This document shows positions 45,441 through 58,595 of a stretch of 64,000 nucleotides of DNA, piece by piece. Position 1 is the first letter of the stretch. The number at the start of each line of letters is the position of its first letter. A program made the translations under genes and the position numbers. The DNA comes from Halichoerus grypus (lineage: Eukaryota; Chordata; Mammalia; Carnivora; Phocidae), in assembly GCF_964656455.1 (NCBI RefSeq), contig NC_135725.1, positions 46,536,486-46,600,485 on the forward strand. Direction: 5' to 3'. A model generated the notes under the pieces. It saw only the letters and a program-made list of their open reading frames with translations. It was not told the DNA's origin and searched no databases.

Positions 45441-48109
45441 TTCCAATGACAAGTCCTATGTGCTACTTCTATCTGAACTTGAAGGTAACTGCATTGTCCT
45501 CTTTAGTATCGTTGCTTAAGCATAAACCATCTATTGGTTAAACACCTCATCTGCTGTAACACAATCAGGAAACTGGAACAGAACAAACAAAAGAACAATA
45601 AAACCAAAACAAAGAATCAGAATCACACAAATTTTTAGAAAATGTTTCCTGGTAAAGGCTTTTACTTAAAGGAGAATTTTACTTTTATTAGACCAATAAA
45701 TAAGTGAACATTTACTTTCCTTAACAGAGGCTGTCCCATAACCCACCCCCCAAAAAAACCCAAAATTTTTTCTATAAATTAGATTTTCATCTTATTTCCA
45801 TTTCAATTATGAAGTCAAATTAAATCCACTAAGACCCTGTTTTACATGTATAAATCAAACTAGAAATTTGATTCCTCAGGAACTTGATATAATTTAGTTA
45901 CAGCAGCCTATCAACTCAAGTATTAAGGAATGAAAGATCGGAACATACTGGCAGCATTTATGAGAAACATCATGCTCTTAGAAAGCTAAAGTAAAAAATT
46001 AAATCAACTGTTTGCACATTAGGAATAGCACATTATGTAAAAAGCCCTTGAGTGTTATGATTTTACTATATATTGCACTTGTAACACTCTTGTCCTTAAT
46101 CACACTGAAACATATTACATTGCTTTTTAAATGGAATGCACCCTGCCGCAATGCACTCAATCTTAATAGTATTCCAGAACAGCATGCCATATGAAAGATA
46201 GGTTGATGAATAGGTTTATGCCCTATTCAAGGAGATGAAACAGCTCAATAGAAAGATTAAATAAGGCTCCTGCCAGTGGTTGAATCTTAAAGTCAAAGAG
46301 AAGGACACAACTCAAACCAAATGTTACAGGCAAAGGTCAAACAAGAGAATAATTAAGACCCTAACTTGAAGAGCTAGCTAATGTTCACTCATTCAGTGTA
46401 AATCAGAAGAAAAATTCCTCCTCTTAAAGTGTGATCATAACTTTCACTGAGTCAGTTCCAAAAGATAAATTATAAAAACTGAATGAAGCTGAGCTATGTC
46501 CCAAAACAACCTTTACAGGGAACCACTCCTCTTATGAAACAATGAAGCTTGCATGCAAAATTACACAGTAAAATCATTCATATCACACTTCTAAAATTAA
46601 TCCTAGATTTATTAAATATCAAATATTAATAGAAATATAAATTTTGCTAAGAGCCTTTCAGCTCATTTTTTTGTGGAATTCTATTATAGCCTAATTCATG
46701 TATATAAAAAAAGATGAAGTTTACAAAGGGTAAACTAGCAACTTATGTTTCCAGAGTACTTTTTCTGTTTATTGACTTGAATGTCCAGCCACCAGTCCCA
46801 ACCCATTCTAACAGGGGATCTAATTAAATGGATGAATGTATTTCTCTCCATGTAAACGTACTACCTACACAATGGAAATACTAACTCAGCTATAAGAAAA
46901 TTTGAGTGAGGCATAAAATAGTGCTAAAACAATAGGAAAAAGAAAAGTTGCTTATCATGCTTGTAAATATTTTGGAAGCATTATAATCCCATCTGGAGAA
47001 AAACCTGGTTTATTTAAATTTATCATAAGACAAAGGTACATCTGTGTTTTATAAAAGTCATTCTCTCCGTGTGCTGTCATATCCTATGTGGAAAACCCAC
47101 TGTCTAATTTAGTTTCTCTTCCAAACGGTCAAATTTTTTGGACAATAACGTCTAATTAGGATAGCACCTAAATGAACTAAGTAAAGCATGTGAATTAATA
47201 CACACGTGCTTGTATCATGCCCATGGAGCAAATACAATCAACCAGAAAAAGACTACCAAGAAATCAAACAAGCTTTTCCTACTCTATTAATTCCTTTCCC
47301 TTGTAATTCTGTTTTCACGAAGAAATGCTGAGAGAGAAACTCTAAGTCCATCTGACCATAGTCTGGGGTCAGGGAGAGTGGAAACTAAACAATATAACTT
47401 GAAATATCACAGGAAGAAGTTTTTAATGTTTCATAATGACGATTTATTTATAAATAAATACAACTGCTCTCAGACATATCTTACCCCTCCAGATAAACAC
47501 GTACCATACACTGCAAAGAAGTCATTTTCTTTCCTTATGACAAAGAGCAGTAAGATATTTAAAGACAGCAAATTTCAAATAATTTCTTCCTTAGAGATAA
47601 TAATAAAGGTATGATTTATTTAACACCTTTCACCAAGTCCCTGAAAGACCGCTGATGTCACATAAAACCATAACGTAAGGAAATAAGCAGCCCAAGAGCC
47701 CTGCCAGCCACCCCTTTTTACAGATGGAATATGACAACTTAAGCAATTTACCCAGAGGTCAGGGAGCTAATTCCTGGCATTCAATCAATAGATATTTATT
47801 AATGGCTTCTATGCCCAGCACTCAGTGCTGGATGCTTGAATGCAAAGTTACTTTCCTCTTTGTGCTTACTTGTGTCTTTTCATTTTTCCACGACAAACAC
47901 AAAAATTCTTACTATAATAAAAAATGTTTAAAACAATAATGCGATGCTGAATGAAGTTAAGAGAAACTCAGAGAAGAGCAAGGTTTCTAGAATTTGAAAT
48001 ATTTAAAAGTCAAGGAGAACTGATATCAAGTTTTCCACTTATGTATACCTTCCACTATACACCTTTTCCTATGGGGGAAAAAAAAACCAAGACCAATATG
48101 TTCATAGTT

Positions 48110-48260
48110 GAATTCTGTAGAGAAACCAGATTTAAAGCTAGCAAATCTGTGTTCTCTGCCTGGCTCTGACATTTCCTAGCTCGAGTAACTAACTTTAGGC
48201 ATGTTACATAACTTCCTTCTATCCCAGATTCTTCTATCCCTAAAATAACAAAAAGCATCA
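48110..48260 (+). mobile_element. MIR
   Basis: GCCTGGCTCTGACATTTCC, TAACTTTAGGCATGTTACAT and ATCCCTAAAATAAC follow the MIR consensus. Confidence 0.65.
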
Positions 48261-49466
48261 CTGTGCACATCCAGTGTAGTATTTTAGGTATGTTACGAGA
48301 AAATCATTTTCTAAATGCTAAATTCCTACCAAACATTAGTCTTAACACATGACTATTTTGCCAACAGTTATGCATACTTCCACTAAATGGAATCAAAGAA
48401 AAGATGCCATTTAGCCAAAATTTCTGACTAACCAAGAGGTAGGTGTTAGACATTAAAAACATAGTCCCTGCCCTTAAGAACACCTCCCACCATTTTATGG
48501 ATATAGGACTCTTTCTTACAGGATGTGGATATTATGCCCCATCACCAATAAAGCAAGGAAAATGAAGACCTCGGAAAAAAAAGATTAGGGTAACATGATT
48601 CTGCTAAATGATTAAGATTAAATTAATGATCTAAATTTGTGAGTTTCTTTGACAAATATGGTTTACTAAGACTTCATATCTTTGTTTAACTCTTCTGTCC
48701 TCTCTCCATGGCTTTTAATCCCAGCTTCATTTAGATAATGTGTTATGGCTACCAAAGTGTATGTTTCTACAGATTTGTTTTGATATTAACAACCCCAATA
48801 TTATTTAACTCTATTAGGATTTTCATTTGCCTTAAATTTATTGAGGTAACAAAAACTATATTAATAAACTAATAAGCAAATTTTTCAAGTCACTAATGGT
48901 TTTTTGTGGGGGAGGTTAATCTTCTGTGATTCCCAGCATCACTACCTAATTATTTTCAAAGCAAGTGTGTTGCTAGCCATTCCTTGACTCCTTTCACAAG
49001 GATTGCACTTATTATACACCAGGACTAAAAATTCAAGCATGAAGAAAATAAGGACTTATCCTCAAAGAAATCGTAGTTAGGTATTTTGGATCCAGACATT
49101 TTAGATCCCAATTAAAAATTTCAACTTAAGCCCCCCTTCCCTACCCATTCCCAGGTTGTAACATTAAATGAAAGTTCCCCATCTAGTAGCAATAGTTCAT
49201 TTTCTGGATGGAACAAACATCTGTGGTTTTAAACTAACCATAGAGAAAGCATATGCATCTTTTTTGTTAAAAGAAAAACTGCTCATAAGCTATCATACAA
49301 ATACTAAGTAAAGCAAATTTAGAAATATATTACGTTCTAAACACAACATTTCCTTAATATTAGTTCAGCAACTTAATGACAATTCAGTCTTCTCCTAGTC
49401 AACCAAAAGTCAGACCCCTCACTAACAAACTTCAATTCTTTCCATTCTCTGTGGTGTTACTAACAC

Positions 49467-49538
49467 AAGGAGGAGGAGGAGGAGGAGTGGGGGGAGGAGA
49501 AAGAAAAAGAAAAAAGAGGAAAGAAGAAAAAAAAAAAA
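49467..49538 (+). repeat. Polypurine tract with (GGA)n
   Basis: Seventy-two bases that are all purine apart from one T at 49488: seven GGA-type units, a run of six G, then GAAA-rich and poly(A). Able to form triplex DNA. Confidence 0.95.
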
Positions 49539-49574
49539 TCTTAGCTAGGACTCCGTTAGTTTAATTACACTAGA

Positions 49575-49757
49575 GCAGTGGTCTCTGGATCAGCAACGTG
49601 AGCATCACCTGGGAAACTTGTGAGAAATGCCAAGTCTCCGTCCCTATCCCAGACCTCTTGAATCAGACACGCTGGCGTAGGTAGGCCCCAACAGTCTGTT
49701 ATCCCAAATCCTTCAGGCGATTCTGATGCCTGCTCAAGTGTGAGAGCTGCTGACCTT
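49575..49757. mobile_element. MER5-type hAT-Charlie MITE
   Basis: GCAGTGGTCTCTGGATCAGC, GAGCATCACCTGGGAAACTTG, GAGAAATGCCAAGTCTC and TCAAGTGTGAGAGCTGCTG span a near-complete 180-base MER5A-like element. Confidence 0.8.
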
Positions 49758-52700
49758 AGAGATGCTCTCCCACACTCACCCTCGTCCAAGCAGAATGGCT
49801 CTCTCTGTGATTGTTTTTTTCATTGCTTCGGTTACACAAGCTGTTTCTTCCTCCGCCAACTGGGGAAGTTACTTCCTTCATCCCATAAGTTACACCATTT
49901 TCTAAAACATCACTATTTTTGAAAGGACTGAAGGACTGTGTGTAATTATCCCCTAAAAATTTTTTCTAAAACTATTTTAATAATACAAAAATTGTTATAA
50001 CACTTAGTTTCACCAACTGTATTTAAAAAAAAAAAAACAGAATGAACGACAAAACAAAATGCTCAAGAGTAAGTTTATGATTCTTAATGTGGTAATAGCA
50101 CAAAAGGTACGTCTGTTTACTGCTCAAACAGACCCTGCCAGGAAAACATGGACATGGTCACAGAAGGAACTTTCTAAACATCAGAAAGCTAAACAACAGT
50201 TACTTTTCATTGGTTGGCAAGGAGTAGGACTGGATCCAAAATTCAAGCCTAATCCACCAGATAATATGCAAACTTTTCCCATAAGAAATGTCAAGAACAG
50301 AGTAATCCCATAATGTCACTGCTATGAAAACCATGATCCCAAAAAAACAAAAAAGCAAAAAAACAACAAAAAACCCAACTGTGCTAATAAACTCAAAGAG
50401 CAAAATAGCTGCAGGCTGTTTAACAGTAATGGACTCAAAGCCTGGCCCATGTACAACAATGAAGCACAATACATAAATAATTATTGTGCAACTTGCAAAT
50501 TACTATTGGACTTTCTAGTCATTGCATAAGTAGAATTTATTGTACCACTCTCTTAACGTCTGTTCCTAGAAGGCTAGAGATGATGCCCAATAGAAGTGTC
50601 AAATGCCTAGAGACATGGAATAAAGTCGATTCCTTTAACTGATGATAAAATAACCAGCCCCTTGACACACAGGGGCTCTGACCTTGCTGCAGCTGCTTCT
50701 GATTTGCAAGTGTTGGCTGGGAGTATCTTTTTCTGCCTCTTGGCTCCTAAATTGCAATATATCATTTCTGAGGACCTTGACGTTATTTCTATAACTCTTT
50801 AATTATTGGACTGATTTGAAACAAAAGATTCTTCGGTAACTTTATTAAACGCAAGACCACACAGAAACTTTTATAATAACCTACTTAAATAAATGAGTTG
50901 AGTAAATTGGAGGAGGGGGTTTGGAGGAGTGGTAAAGAGCTTGCATCTGTTATAATGTAAATGCTAGCTAAATTTAGAAGATTAGAACACCTTAACAATT
51001 AGCTTTGGGTAGACATTAATGTCCAAATGCAGCTGTGAGTACTTTCATTTTCAATGACTAGCTGCCCCACAAGTTATATTTATTATACTAAGCCAATTAT
51101 TTGTCAAGTCCTTACTTATAAATGGACCTACCCTATCTTGTCACTCTGGTTCCTGTACATGAATGTCCTCACTCATATGCTTTGTAGCAGCCTCAGTCTA
51201 CCCCCAAAAGCTTCTGCCTTCATTCAGCAAAGACCTTGAGCACTACATCTTAGCTTTTATGCCATCCTGGTTTGACTTCATCCTACATACAAGCCTCCTC
51301 TCTGATCTAGTTGTTAGCTCAAGAAGATAGAGCCCTACAAGCACTTTGACCAAAAAGGGGAAAAAAAAAACAGGCCAAATAAGTGTCCTAGGGCTCTAAT
51401 TTATTGAGAGTTAATTTTCTCCCACAGCTTGTAAAGGGATTCTGAAGGCAACAACCATGAAAAGCACTTTAAATAAACATACTCATTTGCAAGAAAATGT
51501 TCTAAATATTTCTATTCTAAATCCCATCTGGACTTGTTGAGTATTTCTAAACGGTTGATAGGTGCAGAGAATAGTGTTCTAGCCAATGGGGGACTTTATT
51601 GTCATAAGTCATTATCCAAGATTTGTGGCTGACCTGGAATAACTTGATTCTATGAATTCACCAAAGGACTATGAGCCTATTATAATGGCCACTTATCAAG
51701 CCAAAGCTTTGAGGCTACTTGACATTATAAAGTGATGGCAAGAGAAAAAGAACAGAAAGAATGAAAAATCCATTGTCCTAAGAGTTGATTCATGCATTTT
51801 AAAGGTCGGTGTGATTTATACAACCTTAAGGCTCAAGGTGAAGTTATTTGTGCTGATGGGAAGGCAGTCTAGAAAGCAAAAATTCAAACACAGGAGAAAT
51901 GCCAACCATTTGATTGGTAATGGCTATGCTTTCTACAGTAACTTTTTATAACGTATAAACAGATATCCCTCAGTAATCTACCTTTAAAAAAAAGCCACAT
52001 CACATACCACTAAGTCTTTAGAGATTTTTACAAAGATTCACATCAAATCTCCCCATAGAAGCCATCCTGCATTTTATTAACTTGATGGTATAATTTCAAA
52101 TTCTGAACTGTTGCATTAAAAAGCACAAATCACCTCTGGTTGAGAAATATGCAAAAATGTGTTAACGTATTTTAAACAATCTCATACAACCTGCTACTAT
52201 TAGACTGCTGTATTAAAATGAGTCATGCATATTAAAGACAATCCAACAGGATCAGAAATACATCATTTACAGTTGATTAAATATGGTGCTTGGCTCATTA
52301 ATTTAAAAAAAAAACAAAAAACAAAAAAAACTGGCCTAAAGTCCTTGGGTCAGGAATGGAAGCCCCCGTTTTCACATTAGTTTTATGGAAAAATCACATT
52401 TGACTTTCATTACTTTGATTTACATTATCTACCTTTTCCAGGAATTTGGTATACCCCAAATATGAGGGCTACTGATCCACCAAAGTTGAGTCCTCCTCCA
52501 AAATAGAGATATTTGATTTTGATGGGCTGAAGGTAGCCATACCAGTAAAGCGATCAGTCAGGGTGTTATTTCAGTTAGCAACAAAACTGTCCATGGGAGA
52601 AAACTACACATTTTAGTAATGCATATTTTCCTAAATAGCAAGTAAGAGAATGCTACCTAAAAATGTTCCCAAATGTTCCAAAAACAGTTAGGAAATGACT

Positions 52701-53931
52701 ATCCCAACATTAATGCTTCTATTTGGGGAAGACATTTCTGGATAAAATGCCTTACGATAAATAAGGCTAACAAAACAGAAGGGAAAACTACTATACACTC
52801 TTGGTTTTGTGCCATCTTCTCTACGAGTACTAAAAAGGCAAGTCAGTGGGTTTGTTTTCTAAACAAGCTAGAGAGACCCAAATTAGAGAAATACTTTTAA
52901 GCAGAGTCCCCAAGACAGCAACTTTACTTTGATGAATGTATCTCAGAGTCAAATATGTCATGTAGCAAAGGTTCTTCGTAGACTTCTGCATACTTCACCC
53001 ACATGTTCCTTCGGTATTATATTATGCAAACATAAGTTATAGCAGCAGTCAGTTGTAAAATAGTACCAAAAAACCCCAACGAATTTACATCTTTAGAATA
53101 AAAAGTAATGGTACCTTAATTCAAAAGCACGGAGATGTTAGAATAAATGATAATATATAGCTATAAACCAAAAATTCAACAAAAAGTTGACAGAATTATA
53201 CTGGAAGTTCTATTAATCATATCATACCTGGTTGAAATTCCTTGGAAATGCCAATGAAACCCAATCTTCTAAGTATTTAAAATGAAAAACATTTTACATT
53301 CTAAGACAATATCTTATCCTGAAGCCCCTCTATTTCTATCTAATAATAAGTGATGTCTTCATCCTAAAAACATTTCCTTAATTTCTCAACATTAAGCACA
53401 AACTGTTAATAATGAAGAGATAAAAATTATCAATTAGCTAAAATATCATGGTTTAAATTCGTACCAATTACTATAGAGTATGTTAAGGAATCTACCCTTT
53501 AAAACAAAAAGTCTTTACTATCTGTGAATAAAGGCCAGGCTTCAAAACCTATGGTCTTTTGTTTTTTTCCATCATGTCATAAACATGCTATAAATAGTTT
53601 GACAGACAGTTTCACCTTTAATTGAACCAACTCTGACTACAACAGGGATATGGACTTTTGTCTCCTCCTTTCCCTGAGGCCTAGTGGGATAAATGCCGGA
53701 GGGATTCCACACAGGCTTTAGATGTCTTGGACTTAGATCCTATTTGTTTTGGAACCATGGGTTCCTTTCTTATTAAATTCTTCTATTTGCCAGGAGAAAA
53801 CTGGAACAAAAATGAAAAAGTCTAATGTGTTGACTTCAAGGTTTGTTCCATCAGTCATGATAGGAAATTTCAAGGCCTTTTTTTTTCTTTTTAAGGCAAT
53901 AAATTCGACAAGGTGCTTACACTTTGTTTTT

Positions 53932-53953
53932 TGTTTTGTTTTGTTTTGTTTGT
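53932..53953 (+). repeat. (TTTTG)n short repeat
   Basis: Four to five TTTTG units. Confidence 0.9.
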
Positions 53954-54879
53954 TATAAGTAGTATTTGAGAGAGAATGTGAAAGAGAGGTTCTGGTTTAC
54001 AAAGGCACTGGGCTACAGACCCTGATGTGGTCTCACATTCCCAGTTAAAAGTCTTTGAAAGCGGACATCCCCAACATGGAAACAAACTCTGCCACCCAAA
54101 GCGGAAGCTGACTACCAACCTATCTGAGCATAAAGGATGACAAAAGAGGACAGAAAAAAACCCTCAGAAACCCCTCCTCTCCTACCTGCTCTGGGACCTA
54201 AGGTCCAAGCAGAGCAACATCGTTTCTCCCCAGGACTCAGTTCCTTCTATAAAATGAGGGAAGGGTGGAGCTGGTGTCTTTCTGCCTCCACCGTCCTATT
54301 CCAAGGACATGCTGAGAGGAACTAATCCGAACGTTGTGCGTTTTATCTGCAAGCTCACTTTTACCCTAAAATGAGATGAGCAATCATGGGGCTATAAAAG
54401 CTACAAAGAAAATCCCGAAGAAAAAGAAATATTTTCTCTGACTCTATGTTTCATAGATTACTAACCCGTAAAACATTTAGGGTTTTTTTTTTTAAGTGGG
54501 TAGCAGAGGAAATGCTGTTCCAGCCTTTGCCAACTTCATTCCCTATTTATGACTGCCCGAGGAGGAGGTCCAATCATCATGTGGGCTGGATCCAGCAAAA
54601 CACAGCCTTGTTCAAAGACAAGGATACCCTCAGCCCTGCCCTAGAGCTGAGTGAGTATGGCTACGGTTCCAGCTACAGGGCGCGAGAAGGCACCTTGCAG
54701 CCCGTCGGTGATCTGGCATTCTTCCTGTGCTGGTGGCAATGCACTAGGGAGCAGCCCCTTGCTCCTCTATGTCTGCAGTCTGCCCCCGATATGTGAACTG
54801 AAGTTAACATGACATGCTTTCCATGTTTATAGGGCTCTATAAACACTGCCGGCTCTCACTCAAGAGGTGCAGAGAGGAG

Positions 54880-55000
54880 AGGGGAGGTGAGCTCTGTGAA
54901 AACGGAGTTGTGTCTTGTGCAGCACGGGACTCAGCTCCTAGCACCATACCCAGCACAGAACAGGTGCTCAATAACCATCTACCAAGTGACAGACATGCAC
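54880..55000 (+). mobile_element. L2 3'-end fragment
   Basis: GAGTTGTGTCTTGTGCAGC, CCTAGCACCATACCCAGCAC and AGAACAGGTGCTCAATAACC match the L2 3' end. This repeat lies inside the 149-codon frame at 54814-55263. Confidence 0.75.
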
Positions 55001-55194
55001 CTCTTGAAGGTAAAGCCAGAAATGGGACCCAGAATTATGGCTGGTCAACTGCGGGCTGTAACACCATACCTTGTGTCAAGGGACAACTCAAACTACCCAT
55101 CAAGGGTCTCATGAAGCCCTCCCGGTCTAGGCTCAGAGAGACTGCAAACGTCTTCCCTTCTGCTGCAAACTTTCGCGCAGTTAAGACACAGCTC

Positions 55195-55320
55195 CAGCAA
55201 GGTGCAAAGAGCACAGGCCCGGGAATAAGACGACCAGTTTCAAATTCTAAATCCACCACTTAATAGCTATGACCTGGGGCAAGCCACTTTAACCTCTCAG
55301 CCCTCCTCCTGTGTGACCAA
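55195..55320 (+). mobile_element. MIR
   Basis: AGAGCACAGGCCCGGGAATAA, CCACCACTTAATAGCTATGAC and GGCAAGCCACTTTAACCTCTC follow the MIR core. Confidence 0.8.
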
Positions 55321-55384
55321 GGACTCCTACTTACTTCACAGTCTAGTTGCATTTAGAAATGAGGCCGTGTTTGTGCAAGCACCT

Positions 55385-55412
55385 GGGGGGTGGGGGTGGG
55401 GGCGGCGGAGGG
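55385..55412 (+). other. G-quadruplex motif
   Basis: G-runs of 6, 5 and 5 separated by single T, then a 7-base loop CGGCGGA and GGG. This fits the G3+N1-7 four-run rule on the plus strand, which is the template strand for MLLT3. Confidence 0.8.
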
Positions 55413-55576
55413 AGAAAGGCTGGCTTCTGCAGAGGTGCAGTCCCACCTCTAGGAACTCAGAACCCAGTCTCCACAGAGGGCTCTGAGGGGAGCAGCAGCT
55501 GTGCCAATGTACTTGAGAGACTAATGAAGAAAGAGATTGACAGCACCTCATGATGGTTTGGATTTGAACGCTCTCG

Positions 55577-55660
55577 ATTAAAGAGATCCTGGTCTGCCCT
55601 CATCTGGCAGGGCCTGAATTTGTCTTCTCGTGTTATTCCTAATATGAGGATCTCTTTAAT
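55577..55660. repeat. Perfect 14-base inverted repeat with 56-base spacer
   Basis: ATTAAAGAGATCCT (55577-55590) and its exact reverse complement AGGATCTCTTTAAT (55647-55660) flank a mixed-composition spacer. No known transposon end is recognised. It lies in the SINE-free block of intron 2. Confidence 0.92.
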
Positions 55661-56199
55661 TACCGAAGGGGGGGGTGGATCATTTGGAAGGAACTGCTTA
55701 AAATGGTTTCCTCTGTAAGTTTAATGTTCTAATATGACATAATGCTGTTGGCTGTTTGGGGTTTTTTTTTGGGGGGGGGGTGTTGCTGGCTCTTTATATG
55801 CTTTTAGGTTTCTTATGAAAGTTTTTAACTTTGTATTTGCGCCACAAGGCAATTACTGTGAAGGGTGCCTTTTAAGCACTGCAACTATTTCCCTAATTCA
55901 TTTGCTTTTTTATGTTGTTACTGCTGTTGGCCTCTCCTTACACCTAGAGCAAACTATTTGTCTTTTTTCCTATAGCTTTTTTTTTTTTTTTTACCAGAGG
56001 GAATACAGGTGATCCCCTGTCCCTGCCTCAGACAAATCCTGGAAAAGAAACCAGAAGGTTTTCAAATTAGTGCCCTGTTCTAAGCTGAGCCCTTCCCCTG
56101 GGAGGAGCTAACCTATTTGACTCAAAGGAAGCAGTTCAGAGAGAGGAGAAAAGAATAAAGCTTAGAGAAGTCAGGTACAACAGTTTAAAGTTCCAGGTC

Positions 56200-56340
56200 G
56201 CCCCTAACTGGATAAGTACGACATTTCAGGTTAAGTCACAACTCTCCTGTGACTCAGTTTCCTTAACTTGACATGGGCAGTAGTAATCTGTCCTAGCTTG
56301 CTTTCTGGAGATACTGTGAATAACACTATTTCGAAAAGTA
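56200..56340 (+). mobile_element. MIR
   Basis: GTTAAGTCACAACTCTCCTG, GTGACTCAGTTTCCTTAAC and TGGAGATACTGTGAATAAC follow the MIR order in diverged form. Confidence 0.65.
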
Positions 56341-56948
56341 AAAATATACTAGAAGTAAAAGGTATCAAAATCCACAGCTGAAATGTCACACAGGTAATAA
56401 TATTCATTTGTGGATATAACCAAATTTGAATAAACTTGTGAAATATTTTTCAGAGAAATAATGTACCACAATGATTCAATTCCCATAACTTAAAACAATG
56501 CTGTAGTACATATAATACAATAGGATGAGTTATGTGCAAGTGTGAGTAGAAATTATCTAAATCCTATGCTCTGAACCGCTGCAACACAATACTTCTGCAG
56601 TGCTGAGTTAAGCTTCTGGTGTCCTTAAAACATAAAATGGGAAAATATCACAGCCTATAACAAGGTGCAGTCCTTTCTATAAATACAAAAGGTATTTTAT
56701 CTGTTCCCTTCCTTTGTCAAACCCCAGATCTTCTCTCCCCCTGCCTTGGTCTTTGGAAAGCAGATTTAAGGCAACAAAGTAAGTAAAACGTAGAGGAAAA
56801 AATAATGAGTGCTAAAATAAAATCAGAAGTTAGCACAAACAACTGTTGTTGCTGCCCTGACAGCCAAACCATAGGCCACAGACCTGTTGGGGCATCCTGG
56901 GGCCTTTCCATTTCAATCCTTCCTACTTCTTCAAAGAAAGGGGGCCTA

Positions 56949-57130
56949 GGGGCGCCTGGGTGGCTCAGTCGTTAAGCGTCTGCCTTCGGCTCAGGTCATG
57001 ATCCCAGGGTCCTGGGATCGAGCCCCGCATCAGGCTCCCTGCTCCGCGGGAAGCCTGCTTCTCTCCCTCTCCCACTCCCCCTGCTTGTGTTCCCTCTCTC
57101 GCTGTGTTTCTGTCAAATAAATAAATAAAA

Positions 57131-57158
<28 letters not shown>
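56949..57158 (+). mobile_element. SINEC, young TCGTTAAGC subfamily
   Basis: GGGGCGCCTGGGTGGCTCAG head, CTCCGCGGGAAGCCTGC, and a pure poly(A) of about 25. The perfect 16-base duplication AAAGAAAGGGGGCCTA is at 56933-56948 and 57159-57174. It is among the youngest-looking copies. Confidence 0.97.
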
Positions 57159-57163
<5 letters not shown>

Positions 57164-57487
57164 AAGGGGGCCTAGAAATAAATAAGCATGGGAAATCGCT
57201 CTTCCACTAGCCCCTGGGACAAGGCCTCCACTGCTTTCCCTCCGGGCTCCTTGCCTTTCATCTGAATGCTTCTAGTTCTGGAAGTTCCCCTTCACGCAAA
57301 CAGATCCACTTGAGAAATCCCTAGGCTGAGTTGAGCAAAGACAAATTTCCATATGGAAACTCCACAATGGTGGATTGACAGTTTCAGACACAGACAGTCT
57401 GCTGCCCACCAAGAGGGTGAGGATTCCTTTTCCTCCATGTCGAAGAGACAACCTCACCCTGTGGGCTGGGCACTTCAGAGCAATTTT

Positions 57488-57666
57488 TTAATTTTTTTTT
57501 TTTTTTTTTTTTTTTGAGAGAGAGAGCACAAAGGGAGCAGGAGAGGGAGAAGCAGACTCCCCCGCTGAGCAGGGAGCCCGATGCGGGGCTCGATCTCAGG
57601 ACCCTGGGATCACGACCTGGGCTGAAGGCAGACGCTTAACCGACTGAGCCACCCAAGGAGCCCCAT
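57488..57666 (-). mobile_element. SINEC, minus strand
   Basis: Poly(T) of about 20, a GAGAGAGAGAGC-rich part, and GAGCCACCCAAGGAGCCCC. The duplication TTCAGAGCAATTTT is at 57474-57487 and 57667-57680. Confidence 0.95.
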
Positions 57667-58551
57667 TTCAGAGCAATTTTGCTCTTTAAGACACAAGTAC
57701 ATTTCTGTACAGCCCAACAGAATCAGAAAGATGACCACTTAATCCACAAAGGGCTCATGCACTAACTCACTTGACAAGCCCTCCTATCCTTCTGGAAACA
57801 AGGAAAGGCCATCCAGTAAGAACCCATTTAAGATCTCAGAGTGCCTCATGTAGTGATGGGTAGACAGTAGATGCTCAATTAGTTCTCTACTGACCACCTA
57901 TTTATGAAGTGCTAGGTGCTACAAATACAAAAAGAACTAGAGCAGAAGGACTCTGTTCAAAGAACAAGGCTGTAAATAAATGATTATAATGTCAGCAGTG
58001 TAGCGTTAGCAGCGGGGGCAAGGGGCGGAGGTAGCACCAAAAAAAAAAAAAAAAGGATCACAGTGGGCGTCAGAAGATGTATTTAATAGATATTCCTAAA
58101 GGTAAGCCTTCAAAAGTATTATTGGTAAAAACTTACTTATGGTTCAAGAACCTAAAGTAAGAAGAGAGAGAATCAGAATGAGCAAAGTATTGCTAGTCAC
58201 CTGCTAACCGAACGCCAAGCTTTCCTTGATGAACTCTCGAAGAGTAGTTCTGAGGAAATGGAATATTAATATATTTTTCTAATGAGGAACCTATGTATTT
58301 CAGCCAGGCAGCTGAAAATAGCGAAATCAGCTAAAGCTCCCACTAAGACTCTTGGCCAATTCTTGATTTAATTCCCCAACTGGTGTCAAAACAGCCCTTT
58401 TCCTATTTTCCTGAGGAATCTGAAAGACCTCAGACCTGGAAAAATTTGAGACACCTAAGGAACAGTCTCAAATTCCACAATTATCTGACTTTGTCATCCC
58501 TGATGTCACTGTGAGGTACCCACTGTGACTTAGGAATCAAATTGTTCTCTA

Positions 58552-58595
58552 CCCACTCCCACCCCACCCCACCACCCCAACCCCCACCATCACCC
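58552..58595 (+). repeat. C-rich (CCCCA)n tract
   Basis: CCCACTCCCACCCCACCCC, then ACCACCCCAACCCCC. More than four runs of three to five C make a G-quadruplex motif on the minus strand, which is the MLLT3 RNA sense. Confidence 0.85.

Noticed and set aside
54814..55263. Longest open frame in the window (149 codons), with overlapping 116-, 75- and 74-codon frames nearby
   Set aside because: It crosses an L2 3' end and a MIR, shows no recognisable domain, has no splice or start context, and lies in MLLT3 intron 2. It is most likely a chance frame in GC-richer DNA.
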